From: Stramonita haemastoma
Taxonomy: Eukaryota; Mollusca; Gastropoda; Neogastropoda; Muricidae
Direction: 5' to 3'
Assembly (NCBI GenBank): GCA_030674155.1
Contig: CM060320.1
Location: forward strand, 9,450,400 to 9,514,399
Length of the DNA: 64,000 nt
Below the pieces are notes generated by a model. The model did not search any database. It was given only the letters and a program-made list of their open reading frames with translations, and was not told the origin of the DNA. Shown here piece after piece: positions 1 to 18,544 of this stretch (positions are counted from its first letter, which is position 1; the number at the start of each line of letters is the position of its first letter). A program made the position numbers and the translations under genes.

Positions 1-333
1 AAAGTTAATCTTCTCGTTCATATTCATGAATCTAGACACTCGTAAACAAGTCGTTCGAGTTACTCTCTGCCCTTTGGTCTTGTTCTGGCATTAATATTAA
101 TGACTGGTGTTTGCCAAATGTCAATCAATATACAATCAATTTGATGACCAATGGCTTTCATTTACCAGTAAGACCCATGTATCCATATGTATGATAGCAA
201 AAACAAATATATTTATGCAAACACATACTTCTAAGCAAAGAATGGTGAAATCACTGAAAAGTCAGAAGGATGAATTATGTAGTACTACCATTAGGGAACC
301 AAATAAAATTTTATGATTCAATGTTTAATTTGT

Positions 334-381
334 TGTGTGTGTGTGTGTTGTGTGTGTGTGTGTGGTGTGTGTGTGTGTGTG
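334..381. repeat. (GT)n in a PPP2R5 intron
   Basis: Interrupted GT repeat; small open frames across it are artefacts. Confidence 0.93.
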
Positions 382-630
382 ATGTTTTGCAGTAAACCGT
401 TCAGTCTGTTTGTCTGCATCTTAGTGCTGGTGGTCATAGATGTTTGTTTGCATGCTTTCAAAAGTAGTATGCTTCGTTTTGATGCTTTGACAGCTCAGTT
501 AGAGATGTTATATGATACACACATGTATGTGCACAAGCCCTAATGGCTTTATTACTTGTAAAAACATAAAATGATAGTTGTGTGAGCATTCTTAGTTATT
601 TGGTATTCTTTTTTTTAATGTCTTTTCATC

Positions 631-710
631 ACCCACAGAATGTTTTCTTTGCACCCCTAAATCAAAATATATATTGTGATCTAGGGGTGCAAAGAAAATA
701 TTTTGTGGGT
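631..710. repeat. 34-bp inverted repeat, MITE-like hairpin
   Basis: Arms 631-664 and 677-710, 31 of 34 pairs matching (CTTTGCACCCCTA paired with TAGGGGTGCAAAG), 12-nt loop. Lies in the PPP2R5 intron 137 bp before the exon at 848. Confidence 0.88.
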
Positions 711-847
711 AATTCCAGGCATTTTATATTGTTTAGATCTTTTTAATTATGGTAAACAAATGAATTACTTTAGCACATGATGTGCCAGAAAGTTTGTTGA
801 ACTTCACAAATTTATAGCGGTATGAATAGGTTTTTTTGTGTTTGCAG

Positions 848-5759
<4,912 letters not shown>

Positions 5760-8700
5760 CAACCCCCACCACCACCCCAAAAAAATAAAATAAAACCATG
5801 TCCTCTCTTCCTCACCACCTCCTCTTCCTCCTCCTCTGCTCCCCCCCACCCCACCCCATCCCCTCCCCTTCATCCGCCTTTTTCCCCCATGCTGTGACTG
5901 TGGCTTCCCAGAACCAAGATGTAGCTTCTGTTGTGGAGCCACGAGGTCGTCAGGGTGGCACCACTGCATGTACACAGGCATTGCCACTACTGGTGCTGCT
6001 GCTGCTGCACCGATGCATCTTAAACACACACACAGAAGAGAGTAGCAGATTGCCCAGCTTTGGAGAAGTCATCTTGCGGATGCTTGTCCTCCTCACGTAG
6101 TCCTGCCCGCCCCACCACCCGCCTTCCCAGAGCATCTGTCTCAAGTCAGCGACTGTCCCTGATGTTTTCACCGCAATAGAATCCATCTCGTGCCGCCGTT
6201 GGCTCGGCTCGGTCGTGGCTCAGCTCAGCTCAGCTCAGCTCAGCTCACTCTTGTTGTGTGTGATTTTGGCATGGCCTCTGATCAGATTAACCCTGCAGAA
6301 CTCGGCTTACTGACTCCAGTCCTGGCTAGGTCGAAGCCAGATAGAATTGGTTTGGGTGACTTATGCTGGCTTGTATGCCGTTGTTAGAACTCCTGAAAAA
6401 TCCATAAACCTTGATCCAGTTAACACTGTAGGAGTTTATCAGGTAGTTGGTCACCTCTTGATTAGACTTCAGACCAAAATCCCATATTAAAACAAAAAAA
6501 CTGTGTTTGCAGCTTTTCTGTGACTAATTTTAGAACACGCTGTTTACATGGTTTTTGTCTCTGTGATTTTGTTTTGGTTTTTTGGCAAGTCACCTTTTGC
6601 ATTTCTAGGTCATACAAGTACTTTAGAATCCTTCTAAAGTCTACTGATTCAAATTCATTTGAATTATCTTGTACATTTTTTTTGTTTTAGTCCATTGTGA
6701 AGGTGGCGTCAGGGCTGTTGATTGAAAGCAATCAGTGAACAACAGTCGGAATCTTCACGATGAGAAAAGCATATTCAAGTGTCCGTTTTTTTTTTATGAG
6801 ATCGTGCAGATTTCATGGAAAGTTAAAATCTCGTCACTGTAGTGTAGACATTTTCATGAGCAGAACAGTGTTTGAGATACCAGTCACCCCTTTTGCCTAT
6901 TCTCATATCTCCCAAGGAGATGGTTGGTCAGCCGAAAGAAAAGGGGGATGCAGATTAAGTAGAAAAAAATAGATGAAAAAAGAAAAGAAAAACCCCAACC
7001 AAACATTTTTTTTTAAGATTAAGGAGATTGTCTCGACAACAAGTGAAAAAGTAGTTTGAGATATGAGAACAATCTAATGCTGAACGCTTAAAGATAGACA
7101 GATGCTGAATGCTTAAGTTAGACAAATGCTGAACGCTTAAGGTAGATTTTGAGAACAGTTGTGATATGGAATCATTCATCATTTTGAAAGGAAAAGACTC
7201 TCCCGAGAGAGAGAGAGAAATCAGCTGTAAGCAAATGTGGAATTGAAAGCATTGTATTGTTCATCTTCTTTGATTCAGATTATAGCATTTATACCATTGG
7301 CTCAGTCTTGTCATTTTATTTTTAAACTCATCAAACACCATTCATAGAACATATCTCGGTGATTATCATTGATAGTCTAACTAACTAGTATTCATTTAAC
7401 ATCTCACAATTGATACAGTTAACTAGTTTTGATTTGAATGTCTCAGAATTGATAGAGTGAACTAATATTCATTGAACATCTCAGAATTATTGTGCTCATT
7501 TTTTTGAATGGTTGATATTTTTTTTTCTTATATTGTGTTTTAGTAAAAACTCTTCTCCCTCGGCTTTTTTACCCAACATGTTTTTGTGTTTTGGTTTGGG
7601 TTTTTTTTTTAGAGGGGGGGGGGGGGGGGCTCTCTAAAGTTTCTTGTTTTTGTTTATTTTTTTTTTGTTGGCATTTGTCAGCTTTGGGTTTTGTTGTTGG
7701 TTTGGATATTTATTAGTTGTGACTGAAAAAACTCCCATGAAAGTTGCTATTATGGCTTTTTCAAGAGACTTGTCCCAGTCCTATCCCACACTCATTTTTC
7801 TTCTTTTTTTTTTAAAGCAACCAGCATAACACACGGTTCTTGGATTCTTGCTCTATAACTTATTTTCCCCCACCTTCCCTGCGTCTTCAGCGAGTCATTC
7901 TGTCTGCTTTCACATTACACTGCTGTTTTTTAGCTTGGGAAAAATAAAAATAAAAAAAATTTTTAAAAGCCTGTGTCCATGTCTTGTTCAATTAGATGAG
8001 CAAGACTGACTCATCAAGACAGAAATGGCTGATATTTCAAAGTTACACTGAAATCAAGAGCAGCCATGGAGATTTAATTTCACGACCAGCATTTATAGTA
8101 GGAGTGTAAATCCGCTTTACAATTCATGAAAATGCATCATGTAATTTTTCCCATGTAGAACAACAAAAAAAACCAAACAAACAATTTAAAACCACAAGTA
8201 CTTTGGACTGTATCCATAAAACAAAGAAATAAACAAAAAGGCGTGTGAACAGTTGTGTGTTGTTACAGGCTATGAACTCCCTTTCTAAGAAGCCTAGCAA
8301 TGAGAGGGGGGGTGGGGGGGGGTTCCTGATAATTCATGTTTTGTTTCCTGCTTCAGTTCTTGTGTATGTGCGCTTTCTTTTCCACTCTGTTTTCTTTCTT
8401 TCTGTATTTATTTATTGCCTGTTTTGTTCACTTGTTGATTCTTCAGTTTAAAAATCACAAATTTTATTTTTACTATGTTATAATCTGTTTTACTGTCGTT
8501 GCTCAGCCTGAAGCAAACCACTATGTCATAGGTCAGTATTACAGAGTGTTAACCACAACATACTTTTTATCGCCCTCCGTGTGCCAACACAGGTGGCTTG
8601 CCTGTAATTTGAAGTACACCATTCTCACGCAGGAAAACTGGGATCACAAAATCAAGTGCCATTGCCTTGATAGATGGATATCTAAGAGTATCGCTGCAGT

Positions 8701-10079
8701 TCCCCCCCGACACCCACTCAATACTGTACCTCGAGGGCAGGCTTTTGCCAGTTGAAATCTTGAAGGAAGGGTACAGTACGACCATGTTGAGAGGTGCCAT
8801 GGCATCCTGTACCTAGAGGGTGTCCATGGTGTCATTGTCACCCCATTCTCATTGTTTCAGAGTGAGAGAAGGCTGATGCTCCATGCTGCATGCGTGGTTC
8901 ATTGTTGGGAAGGTGGTGCTGGATTTTGCCAAAAAAGTTGAGGATAGGGAAGGTGTCTTTCATGAGAGGGACGTCCCTTTTCCGTAACTTTGTGCTCGTC
9001 TCGTATTCCTTCTAGTTTTAACTTTCATCACATACGCCGTTTGGTCATCTGTCGTTTGATGTTTATGGGGAGCTTTCTGCCCGAGGCTTGGTGTGTCATA
9101 CCAAGGTCAGTGTGGTTGTGGTCACTGGCTAAAAGTGGACAATCACATTTGGAGGGGAAGTTTGGCACTTTCTCTGCCAACAATTACTTTTGGATTTTAG
9201 GTTCGCATTGTTAACAACTCATTGCTCTTAGTAGGAGAAGAGGTGGCGTTGTGTCGGCATGTATGAAATGGTCATTAGTGCTTAGACACTCCTGTTGTTC
9301 AGCATTTGCGGATGATCTATAGTGCGTGTGTTGTGTGTGTGGAGGGTCTGTCTTGGCCAGTCCCAGAATGTATGTGGGTGCATTGCCTGTGAGTGACTGA
9401 GGTTGAAAAGTGTAAGTAGCTGTGTGTGCAAACTGTGTGACCGTTTATATATATCATCAGACGGAAGGTAAGGATTTTCTCCACAGTTTTCATAAGTGAA
9501 TATTTTTGCTGTTGTTACATAACTGCATGATGATAATTTAAAGCATTTTTTCCGCTCACTATTTTCATTATTCAAAGCAATGAAAGAGTGAAAAGCAGTG
9601 TTGCGTCAACTTTGGCTTTTTATTGAACCTTGTATACATAAGTTTGTGGTTGCATTTGTTGATTTTTGTTTGGATTGAAAGTAGACGGGAGGTATAGTTT
9701 TTGGCATTGAGTATTTATTATTCAGATATAACAACAGATGTGATAGTTTGGTTCCTTGCAGATTTGTGTAGTAATTGTTCGATGAATTATGACGTGTGGG
9801 TTGTTATTATGATGCTGTAGTTTTTTTCGAAGGACTGTCCGTCCCGATATTCTGTTGCTGTGGTGTTTGTTGTTTTTGTTTTGTTATGTTTTGTTTTGTT
9901 TTCCTGAAGATAATGTGCCTGCATCCATGCTTTCTTTCTTTGCTACAGCTGCCCTTTGTGATTAGCCTTCCCCATGTGTCTGCTAATTCTTGCTCATTTT
10001 CTGTAGCCTTCTGTAGCCTTCCCCATCTGTCTGCTAATTATATTTTGGGGAGAAAAAGTCCTTTACAAAACTTTTTTTT

Positions 10080-10149
<70 letters not shown>

Positions 10150-11270
10150 CCCCCCCCATCCCTCCCTCCATCCCCCATCCCCTCCTGTCTGCCTCCCCCA
10201 TCCCCTTCTCTCCCCCATTCCCTTCCCATAGTATTTAAAAATAGTTTGGTCTCCCATGTCTGATATATTTTGTATTGTCATGTGCTGCTTAACCAGTGTC
10301 AAACCAGTGTTTCTGATTGTGCAGTTTTTCTTCCTTTACGGTGACCTTCCCAAACTGTCATGAGCTTCACTGTTCAACACTTAGTTTGCTGTATGAATGG
10401 CATTCCGGCCAGTGTCTGTTTGCTTGTGTATATATTTTTAGTGTGTGTAAGCGTACATGTATGTGTGTGTGCATGTGTGTCGTGTGTGTGTGGTGTGTGT
10501 TTGCACACTTATCTGGGGTGGGTTTAAAAAAAAAGAAAAAAAAAAGATTTTAAAAGAGCAAAGCAAGGTTTTGAAGAGAATGGAATTATCTTTGTGATAC
10601 TGACTTTGCTGTGTTCTCTGCTGATGAAGTGAGGTGGGGGGAGATGGGGAGAGAGTGTACAAAGTTTAGATGATGCAAGACAACTACAGGAGGATTAGGA
10701 CTTGCTTCCCACATATCAGGGAATGTGGCTCCAATCGAGTTGTACTGGGAAGTGCATTTGGGTCAGAGAGAGGGGCTTGCAGGCTTACCAGGTTCATATT
10801 TTCCATGACACACTGTCTGAAAATGTCATTGCTGTGGCCCCAAGACTCCTTAAGATGGGAGAAGTCGAGTCAGGTCACGTTGCTGAGAATGAGTTGATAC
10901 ACGTGTGTGTGTTTAAACCTGTAGGTAGAGCTTGTGCACACTTTTAGGTCTTCTTAGGAGCTCAGATATTAGTATCAAGGAAATAGTGTCAAAAAGGTGG
11001 AATAGTGTCGAAAATGTGAAATGTTGTTGAAAATGTGAAATGGTGTTGAAAATGTATGATTGTAGTTTGTTACGGAGTTTGAAGAGGGGGGTGGGAGCTG
11101 AGCTGAAAGATGTGGTGATTTATTTTGATTTTTTTTTTGTTTTGTTTTGTTTAAGACTTGTTGGAGAAAATGTATGGGAACAGTTTTTGTCGAAAGCTGT
11201 TGTTTATTCATTCATCCAAAGGACGAGCTTATCCTAGGTCGCACAAATAAAGCTTGTCATTATGTGTGCC
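5760..11270 (+). other. Probable 3' UTR and downstream flank of PPP2R5
   Basis: No exon is recognised here. Possible poly(A) signals (AATAAA) occur just after the stop (about 5783-5795), near 7943-7955, near 8228 and at 11246-11251 (followed by a GT-rich stretch); sequence alone does not choose between them. Contains an AGCTC pentamer run (6218-6248), a three-unit 25-bp repeat around 7076-7146, a three-unit diverged repeat around 7374-7495, poly-G tracts and the (CT)n tract at 10080. The UTR extent is inference. Confidence 0.4.
10080..10157. repeat. (CT)n ending in a C run
   Basis: About 33 CT units then C11; C-rich DNA continues to 10230. Confidence 0.96.
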
Positions 11271-13027
11271 AAATCTAGTTCTTTCGTTTGACAAGGTTAG
11301 CGTGGAAGAAGAGTTTTGTGTGGGTTGCATGTCTTCCACTTCACATCCGGGTAGCTCAGGCATCTTCAGTGTGCTCAAACACATGTAGTAAGGGTCTTCA
11401 CGAGGTTGAAACAAAGTGTAATGATTGCGTAGGCACACCCTTCATATCCTCCTCCCCCCCCCCTCCCAATATAAAAGAATGAGTAAAAGACGTGTAAAGA
11501 ACATGTCAAAGTACTAGGTCTCTTTTTTGAGGGGGGGGGGGGGGGGGTAGTTGACGAAATTGAAACAGGAGGAATGAGATAGAAAAACATAGTAAAAAAT
11601 AGTTTTTGGTCATGTAGCGGACATGTAGCAGTGGATAGGAACAGCTACACAAAAAGGAAGACCACGTTTTCGCGCCATCCTCATAATGTTAGAGAAAAAA
11701 AGAGCTACATATATTTTCTGGAAAATATTGTGTTGATCATTTAACCATTGTTTAAAGCAGAATTACCAGGTGCTGGTTCTTTTCTGCACTAGTTAAAGGC
11801 AAACTTTGCTCTTTGTTGCTGTGTGAAAATGATTTAACATGGACTTTGATACAGCTGGTAGAAATTGCTGCAGGTAATTTTGCTGAAATATGTCGCATAT
11901 CTCAGACGTTTAGTTCAAACAGCAGCATAATTCTAGATAGTGTATGGAGTGTGAAGATCTAATCATATTTGCATTAAAAATGAATTTGTCAAGAAAGAAA
12001 TTTTGCATGTTGGTTACCTTTGCTACTTGACTCTCTGAGATCTCTCTGTAGGTATGTATGTATGTGCAGTTTTTGTTGGAGATTTTGCAGATGTTTCACT
12101 TCGAGGGAAGGCTGTAATTGTAAATTATTAAGTGCATCAAGGTGGAATGTTGTCTCGTAAGCACGAGAGAGCTTTTCGCGTGAACAGATATTTTGTTTGC
12201 GTGTGTGAGAGCGAGCTCATCAATTTCACGTTTGACAATGCTGTGCTGTGACAGTCATTATTGTCAGCAGCAGTCAGATCCTGTCATAGATAAAACCAAG
12301 CCACATGTACTAACACCCCACCCCCTTTCTCAATGCATATGATTTTGGGGGTGTAGATTTTGTTGTGTGCACAAGCAGTTCATGCGGTCATCAGTGCTCT
12401 GTTGTTGTGTTTTAGTTAAAGAGTTTGGTCACCTGACCTAAATGTAGGAAAGGCATATTCAACAGAGTTCAATATTCTTTTTGAGTTTTGAGAATGTAAA
12501 AGTCACACGTTATGAAATGCCTTGCCAGTATGCCAGTGTTGACTCTGTACCTTTCTTTTTTTTTTGGTTTTGATGATGTGTTTAACATGTATTATCATCC
12601 CACATTTGTGAAAAAAAAAAGTATATAATGATGGATAAAGTTGATCTTGTGCCATCAACAGCGTGCATGGATACTGATGTGTATGTATGCGCATGAGTGT
12701 GTGTCATATTTGTCTGTATGTTTTGGGAATCTCAAAAAGAAAATATGGAAGTTTTCCACATGTTAAGAGGGGAGAAACCTCAAGCGTTCACCAACTAGGC
12801 AGTTTCAGTATTTTTAGTGGCTAAAAGTTTCAATACTAAATGAAACAGTATATTAAGTAGCAAGTGCAAAAGGGTGGGGATCAAATGTATTTCAGGTTAT
12901 GAAAGTGCAAGCATTGGCAGCTCATATTTTGATTGATTTTGCCAGATATGTGTTCACTTTGCCAGTATATATATACTACATATAGCACACAAGTTTTCAA
13001 ACACTGCAATTACAAAATGACAATCCT

Positions 13028-13125
13028 CAAAGTCGGAATGCAGCTGCCTAAATGATGGGGGAGAAAAACGGTTGCAAACAAAAAATTCACCATTGGTAAA
13101 CCTTGGAGTTCTAGCCAAGTAACAA
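13028..13125 (+). repeat. Rep-E copy
   Basis: AAGTCGGAATGCAGCTGCCT, TTCACCATTGGTAAACCTTG and GAGTTCTAGCCAAGTAAC. Confidence 0.75.
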
Positions 13126-13495
13126 AAACAAATTTAAAAAATGACAGATCCATTCAGGCACTTGGCTGAATTCTGGCTTGGCTCAATATCCAAAGTGATG
13201 TCTTTTGTAAATTTTTTGTTCGTGTCTTCTTGATCTTCGGTAAAGGAAGGATTACTGTTTTTGCAGCTTGTGTTGTCTGCACAAATATGTCTTTTGAAAA
13301 TAATATGAAATCAAAGAGGTTTCGATCTGTCAAAGAATCAAACTTTTGGCTTTCAGCCAGGCTTGAGACATTGTGGAAGAGCTTTAGTCAACACATTCCA
13401 ATGTCAGTCTGGTGTGTCAGTGAAGTGTTTGGTTCTCAAAAAAAAAAAAAAAAAAAGTGTTTGGTTCTCAGTAGTGTATCTTATTCATTAAAATC

Positions 13496-13640
13496 ATTCA
13501 TAAAAATTCATTACCCAAACCAGTCAGTCATGCTACTATCATCTCATTCATAAAAATTCATTACCCAAAACTGTCAGTCATGCTACTATCATCTCATTCA
13601 TAAAAATTCATTACCCAAACCTGTCAGTCATGCTACTATC
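13496..13640 (+). repeat. 50-bp tandem repeat, 3 units
   Basis: Units at 13496, 13546 and 13596, each starting ATTCATAAAAATTCATTACC and containing GTCAGTCATGCTACTATC; only 1-2 differences between units. Abuts the LINE fragment. Confidence 0.9.
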
Positions 13641-14432
13641 AACTACGGCATATTAGCGCAATTCGAAAGTACCTGTCCACTGATGCAATTTCCAAACTTG
13701 TCACTTCTCTTATTCTCTCACGTCTGGACTATTGCAATTCTCTTTTGGCTGGTCTGCCAGCATCATCCATCCACTCCCTTCAACTATACAAAACTCTGCA
13801 GCTCGTCTGGTCCTCAGAAAGAAAAAATCTGAGCACATTACCCCTCTCTTGCAATCTCTTCATTGGCTGCCCGTACCACAGAGAGTAAACTACAAGATCA
13901 ATACCCTCTGTTACAAATGTCTCCACAATCTGCACCCCTATCCTCTGTGAATGTCTTCACTTGTACACACCTTCTCGCTCCCTCTGTTCGTCGGCAGATA
14001 CTTTGTCCCTAAGAACACCCAGATTCAACCTATCTACCGTTGGCCCCGCTCTTTCTCTGTTTCTGGTCCATCGATGTGGAAGACCTTCTCTCCCTCCGAC
14101 AAAAGCCTACTTATGACACTTTTAAATCCAACCTCAAGACACACTTATTTCAAACTAAGTTTTTCTCCTTCCGCTTCCATCTCTTACCTGTCCCTGCCTT
14201 CAACATCCACCTGCCAAAGTGCATAATCGTTTGTAGTGTGTGGTGCGCGTCGTGCGCTGCGTGCGTGCGTGCATGTGTGGGGCTGCAGTGTGTGTGTGTG
14301 TGTGTGTACATTCGAATTTGTCAAAACTGTAAATAGTTGCTGATTGTGTGTTGTGTAGGTCGAATGCATGCGCTTTGATTTGTTTTTGCAAGATATAGCG
14401 CTATACAAATTCCATGTATTATTATTATTATC
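13640..14432 (+). pseudogene. Dead 3' end of an L2/CR1-type non-LTR retrotransposon
   Basis: Fragments in shifting frames match the C-terminal part of LINE reverse transcriptases: LILSRLDYCNSLLAGLP (13710-13760), EHITPLLQSLHWLPVPQRV (13834-13890), RSFSVSGPSMW (14050-14082) and LRQKPTYDTFKSNLKTHLF (14096-14150). There is an in-frame TGA at 13948-13950 and at least two frame breaks. A 3' UTR with a (GT) tract follows, then GCGCTATACAAATT and an (ATT)n tail at 14416-14431, typical of L2/CR1 3' ends. Strongly 5'-truncated and not functional. Confidence 0.85.
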
Positions 14433-14512
14433 TCGGTCATCCCTTGAATTCCTTGAACAGTAGAACCTGCTTGCAGTGCGCACACCACACACACACACAC
14501 ACACACACACAC

Positions 14513-14858
14513 GGGGAAGGGGATAGCCTGTGGTCAGAATGCACTTGCAATTTGACAACCTGGGTTCAATTCCCGATCAAGGGGATTTTTACCCTGGAGT
14601 TAATAACATCAGTGCTGACTCCATTCTCCCCACAAGTCCTTCAGATGAGACTATAAACTGAGGCCCCATGTGTGAACGCATGCAGAACATCTTGCGCACA
14701 TGTTAATCCTATTCCGCTTTTCGTAAGAGTAGGCCATTGTGTGCCAGGGGGAACAGATGACATTTACTAAACTGCATACACACGGGGACTGGAAGTAAAA
14801 AAGCACATGAGTGCTTATCCCATTATCCTCAATATAAAAGAATGAATAAATAAACACA
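14513..14858 (+). mobile_element. SINE-A copy, near full length
   Basis: tRNA-like head with B-box-like GGGTTCAATTCCC, then TTTACCCTGGAGTTAATAAC, the central domain GATGAGACTATAAACTGAGG, and a 3' part CACATGAGTGCTTATCCCAT ending in an (A/T)-rich tail. Starts directly after a (CA)n tract (14487-14512). Confidence 0.85.
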
Positions 14859-15403
14859 CAGTCACACAAACCAACCAAAAAAACCCTAAAACTCTTTTAC
14901 CGCTATAGGTGACTTTGGCTTACTATCATTCACAGCCATAGGCAACTTCCATCAACTGTGAAGGTCATGTTAAAAAGGACAGTTTTTCATACTGTATCAA
15001 GGTTTCACGTTTCAGTTGACTTGCACGTGTGATAGCCGACATATCGTCCTTCACCCCTGACTCGGTTGTGAGTGGAAAAACTGACTATGTTATTCTGAAA
15101 CCAACACACTGAATGCCAAGAAACCGATGAATTAACAACGTTAAAAAACACTTGGCACTGAAGAGAGTTCTTCAGTTAGAAACTTGGTGAAGAAAGAGTG
15201 AGATATCTGATGGAAATTGAACCGATCCACCAGTCATGAGTTGACTGTGCCAATAGACTGGGTAGGGAAAGCCATTGCCTTGTATGCTGGGCACAAGTCT
15301 TTTTTTTTTTACTCCATTTTGAAGTTGATTACATAACAAAATGTCTTTTACACTGTGATGTTGAAAATTTAAAAGTTCTGATTTTTTTGTAAATCTTGCG
15401 CGT

Positions 15404-15436
<33 letters not shown>

Positions 15437-15611
15437 AAAAAACACAAATAGACATTGAAACAATTTATTCTGCGCATCATAGAAGTTGTGCCATCCATTT
15501 AAAAAAACACCAAAAAAAAAATTCACTGGTTTTGAAACACCCCCAATATCTGCAACCAAAGTTTCAAACTAGTCATGCTTAAGTTTGAAAAAAAAAAAAG
15601 CAAAGTTAAAC

Positions 15612-15755
15612 CCTGATCTGCATTTCAGAAGAGTAGGCCACTGTGTAGCGTGGGAACAGATGACAAAATTACAAAACCGCATGCACACAGCGACTTGATT
15701 TGAAAAAGCACATGAGTGCTTATTCATTATCCTCAAAATAGAAATTTTGATAAAT
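15612..15755 (+). mobile_element. SINE-A 3' fragment
   Basis: AGAAGAGTAGGCCACTGTGT, GGGAACAGATGACAAAATTA and AGCACATGAGTGCTTATTCA in SINE-A order. Confidence 0.78.
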
Positions 15756-18544
15756 AAAAAAAAAATATGATTCAAGACTTTATAAAATATTTTCTTAAAT
15801 ATCTACTACTTTCACATGCATATCTTCTCCCCCAAAATTGTGAACCATGGAGAGACAACTACCATACATTAATATATCTGCTTATACACCGATACTTCCA
15901 ACAAACAAACAAAAGAACACTTCTAGATCAGCTTACTCCATTTTCAATAGATAGAAATGAAGCAAGTGTGCACATATGTCCACTATTGTTCAATGGATAG
16001 AAACTAAGCAAAAGAACTAACAAGTCCTTTTTTTTCCCTTTTTATTCCACAGACAGCACATGTTTCAGCAATGCTGTAAGCAACATAGACAAGGAGCAGC
16101 CAACATAAAGATTCATAACTAATATCAGGAATTAAAGAGGGTGGTTTGGCAGCCATGCTTGGGGGGAAGAAATGGAAAGGAAGAAAGTACTAAGCTTTTC
16201 TTTTAGTACAGAAAACCATGAAGGAATGATCAAGAAAGCAGTAAAGCAATGACAATGTTGACTTCATGCTTGTTAAGCGACAGAAAAAGGAAATACTGAG
16301 CTTTAAAAGCCAGGTCTGAATTACTTTTTTTCACGTTTGTCTTTCCTCTCATAATGTATGTAATATTTGTCTAAATCCATGGCATATCCTTCATCATGAT
16401 TTTTTCAAGTCTTCAAATCTTTCTTCATATGAATGCTGTTTGCAGAACATTCTTGCTGGCTAGTTTGAGGGGGGGGGGGGGGGGGGGTTGTTTTTCATTC
16501 AGTGGGAGATTTTCATACCTTCAGCATGCAAACCTCACTTCCTTTACTGACAATAGAAAGGACTTGTAAATTTGTCAAAAACAACCCTGCAAACCTTCTT
16601 TACAACCCAGCAATGCTCTAGATAGCCATTCCAGTGTTGTAAGGTGCTGCAGCATCTGTAGTCATGGGGTTGGTCATTAACAATGTCACTGAACTGGAAG
16701 CAGCATCTGACTTTAATACTGATGATATATTAAGTACTGACATAATAGCGCTTTGCTTGGATTTCTGCTATCTTGTGCCTGCTCTGGAACGTTACACAGC
16801 TTCAACCTCTTGGATATTTAGCTTTACAAATTGCTGATTTAAGTTCACTTGCACAGGGGGGTTTTGTGTTTTTTCCTTCTTTTTTTCTAAATTTAGCAGG
16901 AAATAAAATACTTGTCTCACATTTTAGTACTCGCCCTCAAAATCACTGGCTTAATAACATGAGGTATAAATAATACTTCTAAAAAAAAGTGCAGTCAGTT
17001 TCATACTGATGTGGTCTGATTAATCATCACTGATTTGCATTCTGAATTCATCGGTTCTGAATTGACCTGTGTATCAAATCACTCAACAACAAAACAAAAA
17101 TATCTATTCTTACTTTGAGTGCTATGATTTTAAAATCAATCTGAGTAGAATTTACAGATAACAGATACATCACTATGGTACCTAAAATTTACATAATCAT
17201 CTACAATTGATGAAAAGGGGGTGGGGGCAGAAATAGCCCCAAAAAAAGGGAGAGTGGGGGGGAACAGTTTAAAAAAAAAAAAGAAAAAAAGACTTTGTGT
17301 AAAACTGTCATGCAGCAGTAGCAACATTTTGGGAGACAGATCAAAATGGTATTTGACAAAACAACGGCAAGAAAGCATATCAAAAAGTACCACAGAAATT
17401 CGTGTCACAAAACCGGATGAGACAAAAACACTTACTGATGAAGCAAAACATATCCCACTGGTCATTTCTTTCTTTAGGACTAAAAAACTAAGCAATCCTA
17501 TGTTGGAACTGAATAAATGCTTGCTTAAGTTGTTTGTTTTTTCAAAATAGAGCAGACAAGATCTCAAGAGTGTAAATTTAGAGAAAATTCAAATGAAAAG
17601 ATTGTCTAATTTGCAGCCAACAAAATGATTTCAAGGTAGGAAAGTGTACAAATTTAGTGGCAAAAGATTATTATCAGTTTAAGAAATTGCTTTGAACTAT
17701 TTTAAAGACCCGCCTGCGTTACAGTGTATATATCAGACTTGTTGATATTGCTGCCAGTATTAATACAACAGTAATCGTTAATTTTTTTAAAGCTATGGTC
17801 TAGATCATAGTGTATTTTGATAAAATAATGATTTTATTTTTTGAGAATCCAATAGTATGGCATTTGGTCTATTGGGGTCGCAATTTATACCTGTAAAAAA
17901 AATTCAAACATACACAAATGGGCACTAAAATAAACTGAAATCAATGCTAATCCAAATAGTCGTAAACAAGAATCAGTGCTGTTCATGAGACAATCCATCA
18001 ATAAAAACAATCAATGTCATAATAATACTTTTGATTCTTTCAATAGTGCGCCATCTCCCACGTCACAGCTTCTCATAATGGCATCAGTTTATAAAAAAAA
18101 ATATATCACAGCGCAAACACAATACTCTATGATGATGTTTGGCAAAAAAGTGAGAATATACATGCTTCTTGTGCAATGCTGAACTTGGACAAGAAATTAA
18201 ATCATCACAGAAATCTAAGCATTCCACTACCAAAAGATGTTATGTCTGAAATGCAAACACATAAAAGCTAGTTCTGTAGAAATGTTTTTAAAAATTTCTT
18301 TCACATTCCTTAGCAGAAGTAATCCATATAATCACATCATGAAGCAGTATGGAAAAAAGGAATGAACAATAAACAGGTATGGATCAACTAATGATAATGC
18401 TTCTATGTCTAAAGGCCATCTCAGAAACAGTCTCACAAACATTTTCTTTATACCATTCTATTGGAATTGTTAACTCAAGGTGAGTTTTGTTTGTAAATCA
18501 TTTCTGAAACAATCTCCGTTCTTTTTTGTAACCAAATCAACAGT

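Noticed and set aside
8567..8800. 77-codon - strand frame starting MAPLNMVVLYPSF
   Set aside because: No family recognised, no splice or promoter context, and it lies in the probable 3' flank of PPP2R5. Kept only as a note.
13697..14226. An active retrotransposon
   Set aside because: Only the last part of the reverse transcriptase ORF is present, with an in-frame stop and frame breaks.
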